A DNA stretch of 64,000 bases, from assembly GCF_935825525.1 (NCBI RefSeq), contig NZ_CAKXZT010000126.1, positions 218,508-282,507 of the forward strand, given 5' to 3'. The stretch's first letter is position 1. Each line of letters begins with the position of its first letter. The position numbers and the translations under genes are program-made. This DNA is from Mesorhizobium escarrei (lineage in GTDB: Bacteria > Pseudomonadota > Alphaproteobacteria > Rhizobiales > Rhizobiaceae). A model generated the notes under the pieces. It did no database searches, was not told the DNA's origin, and saw only the letters and a list, made by a program, of their open reading frames with translations. Positions 54,909 through 64,000 of the stretch are shown here, piece by piece.

Positions 54909-56786
54909 ATGACGGTTGGCCGAACGTTTCTCAGATCGATGCTGGTTGTGGCGACTTTTGCCGGCGGCCTGCAGGCAGCTTTCGCGGACGAATGGCGCAC
55001 CACCTCGTCGCTGATCGGCGAATCCAAATATGGCGACAACTTCCAGCACTATGATTACGTCAATCCGGACGCGCCGAAGGGCGGCACGCTCAATTCGGCG
55101 GTGCTTGGCACGTTCGACAGCTTCAATCCCTATATCGTCCAGGGCTCGCCGCCAGCCGGTTTTGCACAATTCGGCGGCGGCTTGCTTTACGACACGCTGA
55201 TGGAGCAGGCGACCGACGAAGGCAGCGTCAGCCATCCGCTGATCGCCGACGCCTACAAACATCCGGACGACTATTCGTCGGCGACCTACCGTCTTGATGC
55301 GCGGGCCAAATGGCATGACGGCAAGCCGATCACCACGGACGATGTAATCTGGTCGTTTCAGGTGCTGAAGGCCAACAGCCCGATGTACAGCCGCTATTTT
55401 GAGAATGTCACCGAGGCGATTGCGGTTTCCGACCGCGAAGTCGAGTTCCATTTCAACCAGAAGGGCAACCGGGAGTTGCCGAAAATCCTCGGCGATCTCG
55501 TTGTGCTGCCGAAGCACTGGTGGGAAGGCACCGACGCCAACGGCAAGAAGCGCGACATCACCAGGCCGACACAGGAGCCACCGCTCGGCTCCGCCGCCTA
55601 CAAGATCGCCAGCTTCAAGCCAGGCTCCGAACTCGTCTGGCAGCGCGTGCCCGATTACTGGGCCGCCAAGCTGCCGGTGAAGATCGGGCGCGAGAATTTC
55701 GACAGGCAGCGTTTCAGCTACTTTCTCGACGACAATGCGGCCTGGCAAGCCTTCACCAAGGGCGGACTGCATGACATCCGGCCGGAAAACAGTTCGAGGC
55801 GCTGGAACACGGCCTATAATTTCCCGGCAGTCCAGGCCGGCGACGTTATCAAGCAGGAATTCAAGACCGCCTCACCCGAGCCGATGCAGGCCTTCATGCT
55901 CAACACAAGGCGTCCGCTGTTTGGGGATCGTCTGGTGCGCGCGGCGCTGACTTACCCGCTCGATTTCGAGACCATGAATCGTACCTTGTTCTTCGGTTCC
56001 AATACCCGTACCAGCAGTTACTTCCAAGGCACCGAACTGGCATCGAGCGGCCTGCCGCAAGGCAAGGAGTTGGAAATCCTCGAGCAGTATCGCGACAAGC
56101 TGCCGCCCGAAGTCTTCACGCAGGAATTCAAGCTGCCGGTCTACGATTCGCCACAGGCGGAACGCAAGTATCTCAAGACTGCGGTCGATCTCTTCGCCAA
56201 GGCGGGCTGGGTGATCAAGGGCGGCAAGATGGTCAATGCCAAGACGGGCGAGCCTTTCAAGTTCGAAATCCTCGGCTGGAACGATACCGACCAGGTCCTT
56301 TCCAGTCCCTACATCGCCAATCTGCGCAAGATTGGCGTCAACGCCACGCTGCGGCTGATCGACCAGACCCAATACATCAACCGCGTCAACAATTTCGATT
56401 TCGACGTCACCATATCGCAGTTGGGGCAGTCGGATTCGCCGGGCAACGAGCAGCGTGACTTCTGGAGCTCCAAGGCCGCCGACACGCCCGGATCCCGCAA
56501 CTACGCCGGCATCAAGAATCCGGTCGTCGATGCGCTGGTCGATCGCGTCATCTTTGCGACCGACCGCGACGATCTGGTTGCCGCCACCCATGCGCTCGAC
56601 CGGGTGCTGCTTTGGAATTATTATGTCGTGCCGCAACACCATCGGTCGGTGGTCTGGATAGCCTACTGGAACAAGTTCGGCATCCCCGGGAAGCAGCCGG
56701 CCTATAGCGGCGTCGACCAGAATTCCTGGTGGATCGACCCGGACAAGGAAAAGGCGCTGGCGGCAAAATACAAGAGTGGAAATTGA
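54909..56786 (+). CDS. yejA1: ABC transporter substrate-binding protein, YejA-like (copy 1)
   Basis: A 625-residue extracytoplasmic solute-binding protein of the YejA type (SBP_bac_5). A Sec signal peptide (residues 1-26, cleavage near AFADEW) precedes HYDYVNPDAPKGGTLN, a YejA-specific start, and PKHWWEGTDANGK. YejABEF importers take up peptides such as microcin C and, in Sinorhizobium, help tolerance of host NCR peptides; this role is inferred. Its stop shares the A with the start of the second yejA (TGATG). Confidence 0.92.
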   Translation: MTVGRTFLRSMLVVATFAGGLQAAFADEWRTTSSLIGESKYGDNFQHYDYVNPDAPKGGTLNSAVLGTFDSFNPYIVQGSPPAGFAQFGGGLLYDTLMEQATDEGSVSHPLIADAYKHPDDYSSATYRLDARAKWHDGKPITTDDVIWSFQVLKANSPMYSRYFENVTEAIAVSDREVEFHFNQKGNRELPKILGDLVVLPKHWWEGTDANGKKRDITRPTQEPPLGSAAYKIASFKPGSELVWQRVPDYWAAKLPVKIGRENFDRQRFSYFLDDNAAWQAFTKGGLHDIRPENSSRRWNTAYNFPAVQAGDVIKQEFKTASPEPMQAFMLNTRRPLFGDRLVRAALTYPLDFETMNRTLFFGSNTRTSSYFQGTELASSGLPQGKELEILEQYRDKLPPEVFTQEFKLPVYDSPQAERKYLKTAVDLFAKAGWVIKGGKMVNAKTGEPFKFEILGWNDTDQVLSSPYIANLRKIGVNATLRLIDQTQYINRVNNFDFDVTISQLGQSDSPGNEQRDFWSSKAADTPGSRNYAGIKNPVVDALVDRVIFATDRDDLVAATHALDRVLLWNYYVVPQHHRSVVWIAYWNKFGIPGKQPAYSGVDQNSWWIDPDKEKALAAKYKSGN

Positions 56787-58672
56787 TGGCAGCGCTGCCT
56801 CGCCGCGCCGCTCTGCCCCGCCGCGACTTTCTGGCTCTGGGCGCGGCGGCCACGGCGGCAGCTTTGCTGCCCGGCCGGGCCTTCGCCGCCATCCCGACCG
56901 GCGTCAAGCTGCACGGCCTGTCGGCCTTCGGCGACCTCAAGTATTCCCAAGGTTTCAGGCATTTCGGCTATGTCAATCCGGACGCGCCGAAAGGCGGCCA
57001 GATGAATTTCGCACCGCCGAACTCCACCTTCAATCAGAGCTTCCTGACGTTCAACACGCTGAATTCGCTGGTGTTGAGGGGGGAATCGCCGCCGCGCACC
57101 GAACTCTGTTTCGATTCGCTGATGGCAAGCGCTCTCGATGAGCCGGATGCGGTCTATGGCCGGCTTGCCGCAACGGTTACTTTATCGCCGGACCGCAATG
57201 GCTTCCGCTTCGACCTGCGGCCGCAAGCGCGCTTCCACGACGGCTCGCCACTGACGGCTGAGGACGTCGCCTTCGCATTGAAGCTCTACAAGGACAAGGG
57301 CCACCCGAACCTTTCCCAGGCGTTGCGGCATATGACGGAAGCGGTCGCCGTCGACCCGGTTACCGTCGACCTCACCTTCAACGGCAAGCAGTCGGCGCAA
57401 AATATCCTTGCGATCGTCGCAATGCCGATCGTGTCCAAGGCTTTCTATACGGTCAACGAATTCGATGCCTCGACGATGAAACCGCCGCTCGGCTCCGGGC
57501 CCTATAAAATAGGGCGCGTGGCGGCCGGGCAGACCGTCGAATATGAGCGCGTCGCCGACTATTGGGGCAGCGATCTGGCGGTGAACCGCGGCCTCTATAA
57601 TTTCGACCGCATCCGCATCGACTTTTACATCAATCGCCAGGCAGCGTTTGAAGCCCTGAAAAAGGGGGACACGCATTTTCGCGAGGAATTTACCTCGCGG
57701 GTATGGGCGACTGGCTACGACTTTCCGGCGCTGAAGGACGGCAGGGTCGTCAAACGCGAATTTCCCGGCGAGAAAACGCCATCCATGCAGGCTGTCGCGC
57801 TGAACCAGCGTCGTGCGCAATTCCGCGATGTGCGCGTCAGACGCGCCATCGCCAATTGCTTCGATTTCGAATGGACCAAGCGCGTTCTGTTTTACGGCGC
57901 CTACGAGCGCTCGCAATCGAACTTCGAACGGTCGGATTACAAGGCCGAGGGCCTGCCCTCGCCCGAGGAATTGACCCTGCTTGAGCCGTTCCGAGCCGAG
58001 TTGCCGCCGGAAACCTTCGGCGAAGCGGTGATGCAGCCTGTCTCCGACGGTTCGGGCCACGACCGCAAGCTGCTGCGCGCGGCTTCGAGGCTGCTTGCCG
58101 AAGCCGGCTGGAAGCGGGCCGGCAATTTCGTCGTCAATGAAAAGGGCGAGCGACTGCGGGTGGAAATGCTGGCCGAGGACGATGGCATCGTTCGGCTTTT
58201 CTCGCCGTGGGCCGAGAACATGAAAACGATCGGCATCGACGCTTCGATCCGGCAGGTCGATTCGACGCAATATGAACAGCGGCAGAGCAATTTCGACTTC
58301 GATTTCAACCTGCTCGCGTGGTCGATCGGGGCGACACCGACTGCCGACGGCCTGGATATACTCTATGGTTCCCGGATGGCGAAAACGCCGGGAATGCGCA
58401 ACTATCCCGGTACGGAAAGCAAGGCCATCGATGCGCTGATCGAGACAGCCGGCAAGGCGCAGAGCCGGGTCGAACTGGTCACGGCGCTCAAAGCACTCGA
58501 CCGGGTCTTGCGCGCGCGGCTAGACTGGATTCCAACATATTATCTCGCGAATCACCGAGTCGCCTATTGGGACATGTTCGGCTTTCCCGAGCAGAAGCCC
58601 GATTTCGACTTTCCGGTCGAAGCGCTGTGGTGGTTCGACAAGGACAAGGCGGCAAAGATTGGCAAAGGGTGA
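56786..58672 (+). CDS. yejA2: ABC transporter substrate-binding protein, YejA-like (copy 2, Tat-type signal)
   Basis: A 628-residue paralogue of the preceding gene with the same YejA start (HFGYVNPDAPKGGQMNF) and similar body, but a different export signal: LPRRDFLALGAAATAAALLP is a twin-arginine motif. Two substrate-binding proteins with different export routes serve one membrane complex. ATG 56786 overlaps the copy 1 stop; the longer frame has no support. It ends 279 nt before yejB, and the gap carries a mosaic palindrome. Confidence 0.92.
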   Translation: MAALPRRAALPRRDFLALGAAATAAALLPGRAFAAIPTGVKLHGLSAFGDLKYSQGFRHFGYVNPDAPKGGQMNFAPPNSTFNQSFLTFNTLNSLVLRGESPPRTELCFDSLMASALDEPDAVYGRLAATVTLSPDRNGFRFDLRPQARFHDGSPLTAEDVAFALKLYKDKGHPNLSQALRHMTEAVAVDPVTVDLTFNGKQSAQNILAIVAMPIVSKAFYTVNEFDASTMKPPLGSGPYKIGRVAAGQTVEYERVADYWGSDLAVNRGLYNFDRIRIDFYINRQAAFEALKKGDTHFREEFTSRVWATGYDFPALKDGRVVKREFPGEKTPSMQAVALNQRRAQFRDVRVRRAIANCFDFEWTKRVLFYGAYERSQSNFERSDYKAEGLPSPEELTLLEPFRAELPPETFGEAVMQPVSDGSGHDRKLLRAASRLLAEAGWKRAGNFVVNEKGERLRVEMLAEDDGIVRLFSPWAENMKTIGIDASIRQVDSTQYEQRQSNFDFDFNLLAWSIGATPTADGLDILYGSRMAKTPGMRNYPGTESKAIDALIETAGKAQSRVELVTALKALDRVLRARLDWIPTYYLANHRVAYWDMFGFPEQKPDFDFPVEALWWFDKDKAAKIGKG

Positions 58673-58688
58673 ATTTCCTGCGGGCGTC

Positions 58689-58871
58689 GGCGCCGCCCCT
58701 CACCTGCCTGCCGGCATCCTCTCCCCGTATAGCGACGGGGAGAGGGGCGCTCTCATCGAGGGTTTCGCCAATCACAAGCGTGGCAATAAAAGCGCCGAGA
58801 TTGCGGCCAGCCCCTTTCTCCCCGTCACTATACGGGGAGAAATGTCCGGCAGGACAATGAGGGGCGGCGCT
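58689..58871. repeat. Intergenic mosaic palindrome (CCCCGT type) between yejA2 and yejB
   Basis: A 183-bp element with ends GGCGCCGCCCCTCA and TGAGGGGCGGCGC and two internal hairpins (CTCTCCCCGTATAGCGACGG and CCCCGTCACTATACGGGG). It lies in the only large gap of the yej operon. Confidence 0.85.
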
Positions 58872-58951
58872 GGCGTCGACAATTGGTCTGAAGCAGTTGC
58901 CTTGGGCGGCCTTCCAGACACAGTGCTGCTCCGCAAGAGGGGCACCAGCTG

Positions 58952-60046
58952 ATGGGCGCCTATATCCTGCGCCGCATCCTGCTGATGATCCCGACCCTGT
59001 TCGGCATCATGGCGGTGTCGTTCGCCGTCATCCAGTTCGCGCCGGGCGGGCCGGTGGAGCAGGTCATCGCCAGGCTGACCAATCAGGGCGGCAGCGATCG
59101 CCTTGGCGGCGGCGGCGGTGATGCCGGTGCCAGCAATTTCGACGTGGCCGGCGACGTCGGTTCGAGATATCGCGGCGCCCAAGGGCTCGACCCCGAATTC
59201 ATCGCCAAGCTGGAAAAGCAGTTCGGCTTCGACAAGCCGCCGCTCGAGCGCTTCGGCATGATGCTGTGGAACTACATCCGGTTCGATTTCGGCGACAGCT
59301 ATTTCCGTGACATCTCGGTGATCGATCTTATCCTGGAGAAGATGCCGGTGTCGATCTCGATCGGGCTGTGGATCACGCTGCTGTCCTACTTGATCTCGAT
59401 CCCGCTCGGCATCCGCAAAGCAGTCAAGGACGGCTCGGCATTCGACGTATGGACCAGCGGCGTCGTTATTGTCGGCTACGCCATTCCGGGCTTCCTGTTC
59501 GGCATCCTGCTGATGGTGCTGTTTGCCGGCGGATCGTTCTATGACTGGTTTCCGCTACGCGGCATCACCTCCGACAATTGGGAACAACTGTCCTGGCCGG
59601 CGAAGATCGTCGACTATCTCTGGCACATGACCTTGCCGCTGACGGCGCTGGTACTGTCGGCCTTTGCCACTACGACGCTGCTGACCAAGAATTCGTTCCT
59701 CGAGGAAATCCGCAAGCAGTATGTGGTGACCGCGCGCGCCAAGGGCCTGTCGGAACGGCAGGTTCTCTACGGCCACGTCTTCCGCAACGCCATGCTGATC
59801 GTTGTCGCCGGCTTTCCCGGCGCCTTCATCTCGGCCTTCTTCACCGGCTCGCTCCTGATCGAGAACATCTTTTCGCTCGACGGCCTCGGGCTGCTCGGTT
59901 TCAGGTCGGTGGTCGAGCGCGACTACCCGGTGGTGTTCGCCAATCTCTACATCTTCTCGCTGCTTGGCCTGATCGTCGGGCTGCTGTCCGACCTGATCTA
60001 TACCTGGGTCGACCCGCGCATCGACTTCGAGCGGAGAGACGTCTGA
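58952..60046 (+). CDS. yejB: Peptide ABC transporter permease YejB
   Basis: A 364-residue permease of the microcin C/peptide importer. It has the OppB-type N-terminus ([20 protein letters not shown]), a periplasmic segment with low-complexity Gly/Asp and a BPD_transp_1 core with the EAA loop [23 protein letters not shown] 58952 has AGAGGGG upstream. Its stop overlaps the yejE start (TGATG). Confidence 0.94.
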   Translation: MGAYILRRILLMIPTLFGIMAVSFAVIQFAPGGPVEQVIARLTNQGGSDRLGGGGGDAGASNFDVAGDVGSRYRGAQGLDPEFIAKLEKQFGFDKPPLERFGMMLWNYIRFDFGDSYFRDISVIDLILEKMPVSISIGLWITLLSYLISIPLGIRKAVKDGSAFDVWTSGVVIVGYAIPGFLFGILLMVLFAGGSFYDWFPLRGITSDNWEQLSWPAKIVDYLWHMTLPLTALVLSAFATTTLLTKNSFLEEIRKQYVVTARAKGLSERQVLYGHVFRNAMLIVVAGFPGAFISAFFTGSLLIENIFSLDGLGLLGFRSVVERDYPVVFANLYIFSLLGLIVGLLSDLIYTWVDPRIDFERRDV

Positions 60047-61181
60047 TGGCCGGGGCCGCAGCCGAAACGGCGCCGGAGCGGATCGCCCGGCCCTGGCTGT
60101 CGCCGCTCAACCAGCGGCGGCTGCAGAATTTCAGGGCCAATCGGCGCGGCTACTGGTCGTTGTGGATCTTCCTCGTGCTTTTCGTGCTGTCGCTGTTTTC
60201 CGAATGGATTGCCAACGACAAGCCGGTCCTCGTTTCCTACAAGGGCGAGATCCTGTTTCCGGTCGTGGTCGCCTATCCCGAGGAGAAGTTCGGCGGCTTT
60301 TATGCGGTCACCGACTATCGCGACCCGGTCATCCAGGACGAGATCAATGCTCATGGCTGGATGATCTGGCCGCCGGTCCGCTACTCCTACCGGACCGTCA
60401 ACAACGCCATCCCGGAGGCGGCGCCGACCAAGCCCTCCTGGCTCTATGACGCCAAGACACGTTGCAACCAGTATCCGCAAGGTGCGGCCGACCCCAATTG
60501 CGTTGTCGGCAACTGGAACTGGCTGGGCACCGACGACCAGGCCCGCGACGTGCTGGCGCGCGTCATCTACGGATTCAGGGTCTCGGTGCTGTTCGGCCTG
60601 ATCCTCACCGCCGGCTCGGCGGTGATCGGCGTGACGGCCGGCGCATTGCAGGGCTACTTCGGCGGCTGGACCGACCTTCTGTTCCAGCGCTTCATAGAAA
60701 TCTGGTCGGCGATCCCGGTGCTTTATCTGCTCCTCATCGTCGCCGCCATCCTGCCGCCCGGCTTCTTCATCCTGCTCGGGCTGATGCTGCTGTTCTCCTG
60801 GGTAGCGCTGGTCGGCGTGGTGCGGGCCGAGTTCCTGCGCGCCCGCAACTTCGAATATGTCAACGCCGCCCGCGCGCTGGGCGTACCCAACGGCACGATC
60901 ATGTTCAGGCATCTGCTGCCCAACGCCATGGTGGCGACGCTGACCTTCCTGCCCTTCCTGCTCAGCGGCTCGATCTCGACGCTGACCTCGCTCGACTACC
61001 TTGGCTTCGGCCTGCCGCCCGGCTCGGCCTCGCTAGGCGAACTCCTCAAGCAGGCGCAGCGCAACCTCAACGCGCCATGGCTGGGCATCTCCGGCTTCGT
61101 CGTCATCTCGCTGATGCTGTCGCTGCTGGTCTTCGTCGGCGAGGCGACCCGCGACGCCTTCGACCCGCGCAAGACGTTCAG

Positions 61182-61185
<4 letters not shown>
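60046..61185 (+). CDS. yejE: Peptide ABC transporter permease YejE
   Basis: A 379-residue permease with the long YejE periplasmic insert after the first helix (YPEEKFGGFYAVTDYRDP, NWNWLGTDDQARDV) and a C-terminal BPD_transp_1 domain; the EAA loop is RAEFLRARNFEYVNAARALG. It pairs with YejB. The frame extends upstream inside yejB, but ATG 60046 overlapping the yejB stop is the family start. It is coupled to yejF by ATGA. Confidence 0.94.
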
Positions 61186-62813
<1,628 letters not shown>

Positions 62814-62843
62814 GCTGTACCGCATAAGGAACAAGAATCCGCC

Positions 62844-63785
62844 ATGGAAAAAGGCCGTGTCCTGCTTGCCCTCACCGGTATCCATCCAGGCCGTTGGCGC
62901 GAACTCTTGTCGGGCGAACGCGAGGTGGTGCTCGAGCCGGACGGCGCCAGCGATCCTTCGATCACCTATGCGGTGGTTTGGAAGCAGCGGCCGAACCTTC
63001 TGTCGTCCCTGCCCAATCTGCGCGCTGTCTTTTCGATCGGCGCCGGCGTCGACCACATCTTCGCCGATCCCACCTTGCCCGACGTACCGATCGTGAAGGT
63101 CGTGGCCGACAATTTGACGCAATACATGACCGAATATGTCGTCTGGCGGGTGCTCGATCACCATCGCCAGGGCCTGCTCTACCGGTCGCAGCAGCAAAAG
63201 AAGATCTGGCACGAGCCGCCGCAGCGACCGGCCGGCGACATCTCCGTCGGTATCATGGGGCTTGGCACGCTTGGCCGCGCGGCGGCGTCGGTGCTTTTGT
63301 CGCTCGGCTTTGCGGTCAATGGCTGGTCGCGCAGCGACAAGCCGATGAAAGGCGTTTCGACCTATGCCGGCGAGGCCGGATTGATCCCCTTCCTCAACGC
63401 CACCGACATCCTGGTGGTGCTGTTGCCGCTTACGCCGCAGACGCAAGGCATCATCAATTACGGCGTGCTGAAGGAGTTGAGGAAACGCAACGGCCTCGGC
63501 GGCTCAGTGCTGATCAACGCCGGGCGCGGCCGCCTGCAGAAGGACGCCGACATTCTGCGTGCGCTGGAGGACGGCACACTCAAGGAAGCGAGCCTCGACG
63601 TATTCGAGGTCGAGCCGCTGCCGAAAACCAGCCGGCTATGGAGCCACCCGAAGGTGTTCGTGACGCCGCATGCGGCGGCGACCTCCGATCCCGTGCATCT
63701 GGTGCCGATCATGCTGCGCCAGATGGCCGCCTTGGAGCGCGGCGAGAAGCTCGAGAACGTGGTGGATCGCAAGGCGGGGTATTAA
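62844..63785 (+). CDS. ghrA: Glyoxylate/hydroxypyruvate reductase A-like 2-hydroxyacid dehydrogenase
   Basis: A 313-residue D-2-hydroxyacid dehydrogenase of the GhrA type, reducing glyoxylate or hydroxypyruvate with NADPH. It shows SIGAGVDHI, the NAD-binding GIMGLGTLGRAAA, the catalytic Arg in NAGRGRL, Glu in EVEPLP and His in TPHAAATSDP. Specificity is inferred from family. It lies 30 nt after yejF and may be co-transcribed. Its stop overlaps the convergent last ORF. Confidence 0.9.
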   Translation: MEKGRVLLALTGIHPGRWRELLSGEREVVLEPDGASDPSITYAVVWKQRPNLLSSLPNLRAVFSIGAGVDHIFADPTLPDVPIVKVVADNLTQYMTEYVVWRVLDHHRQGLLYRSQQQKKIWHEPPQRPAGDISVGIMGLGTLGRAAASVLLSLGFAVNGWSRSDKPMKGVSTYAGEAGLIPFLNATDILVVLLPLTPQTQGIINYGVLKELRKRNGLGGSVLINAGRGRLQKDADILRALEDGTLKEASLDVFEVEPLPKTSRLWSHPKVFVTPHAAATSDPVHLVPIMLRQMAALERGEKLENVVDRKAGY

Positions 63786-64000
63786 CCCGGCTTGCCACAT
63801 TCGCGGCGGGCGATCGACCGGTTCATGGCGTCGATCCGGCCGCTTACCTGTTCGACGTCGCGCTGGGCCTTGGAACGGGTGTCCGGCGTGAACGGGCCGA
63901 GTCCCACACCCGGATCGGAGAAGGACGGCTTGGCGTCCTGCGGAAGGCGATATCGCTGCGCCAGCGCGTTGCGTTGCGCCAGCAATCGATTGCAAGGCAC
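63782..64000 (-). CDS. Small hypothetical protein, 5' partial at window edge
   Basis: An open frame of 72 codons read from the right edge, ending at TAA 63782. Visible features: CNRLLAQRNALAQRY helical start, a Pro/Gly-rich middle (SFSDPGVGLGPFTPDT) and a C-terminal helix with VEQVSGRIDAMNRSI. The frame is open at the edge; a GTG at 64000 could be the start but the gene probably continues outside. No family is recognised. Confidence 0.55.
   Translation of the reverse strand: MPCNRLLAQRNALAQRYRLPQDAKPSFSDPGVGLGPFTPDTRSKAQRDVEQVSGRIDAMNRSIARRECGKPG

Overview
This window looks like a chromosomal housekeeping region of a high-GC alphaproteobacterium of the order Rhizobiales, most likely Mesorhizobium or a close relative. 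The case rests on gene order and content: fabB-fabI, rimP-nusA-ylxR-infB-rbfA-truB-rpsO-pnp, tsaB-rimI-plsC-miaB-phoH-ybeY-tlyC-lnt-phrR/praR-metK-trmB, ffs-dnaX-ybaB-recR, and pheA-kdsB-cycM. Doubled yejA genes, an Irr-type iron control palindrome and many rhizobial intergenic palindromes point the same way. No tRNA, rRNA, CRISPR array, insertion sequence or prophage was seen. One structural RNA gene, the small bacterial SRP RNA, is present.

Layout. 1-1.7 kb (+): end of fabB, then fabI. 1.75-14.1 kb (-): a methyltransferase, then the translation/RNA-processing cluster from rimP to pnp. A frameshifted corA lies inside that cluster, and a structured terminator-like leader lies in front of rimP. 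14.4-27.1 kb: a short (+) ORF, then on (-) trmB, metK, a PhrR/PraR-type regulator, lnt, an inserted Asp-nucleophile hydrolase beside a truncated P-loop ORF, tlyC, ybeY, phoH, miaB, plsC, rimI and tsaB. 27.3-33.8 kb (-): an iron-related cluster (imelysin, bfd, bfr, di-heme oxidoreductase, second imelysin, DUF1513 protein) behind a perfect Irr-type palindrome and a 37-codon leader ORF. 34-36.8 kb: a ferredoxin reductase-like flavoprotein (+) and a GabT-like aminotransferase (-). 37.1-42.4 kb (-): a five-gene peptide-type ABC transporter. 42.6-48.6 kb (-): ffs, dnaX, ybaB, a SleB-like lipoprotein, recR and a lytic transglycosylase. 49-53.9 kb: HIT, NudC and Dabb proteins (+), then a GST, a hydrolase, pheA and kdsB (-). 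54-63.8 kb (+): cytochrome cycM, yejA1-yejA2-yejB-yejE-yejF, and a 2-hydroxyacid dehydrogenase. A partial small protein (-) runs off the right edge.

How the genes work together. Most of the window serves core functions: fatty acid synthesis, ribosome and tRNA maturation, RNA turnover, lipoprotein acylation, replication and recombination, SRP targeting, LPS Kdo supply, Phe synthesis and respiration. The accessory parts are the iron cluster, the two peptide importers and the hydrolase/P-loop insertion. Several operons are interrupted by inverted-repeat mosaic elements. One of these sits inside the 5' end of the lytic transglycosylase reading frame.

Coordinates follow the start codon best supported by Shine-Dalgarno spacing and family N-termini; alternatives are given in the entries. 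All functions are inferred from sequence recognition alone. No database search was run.
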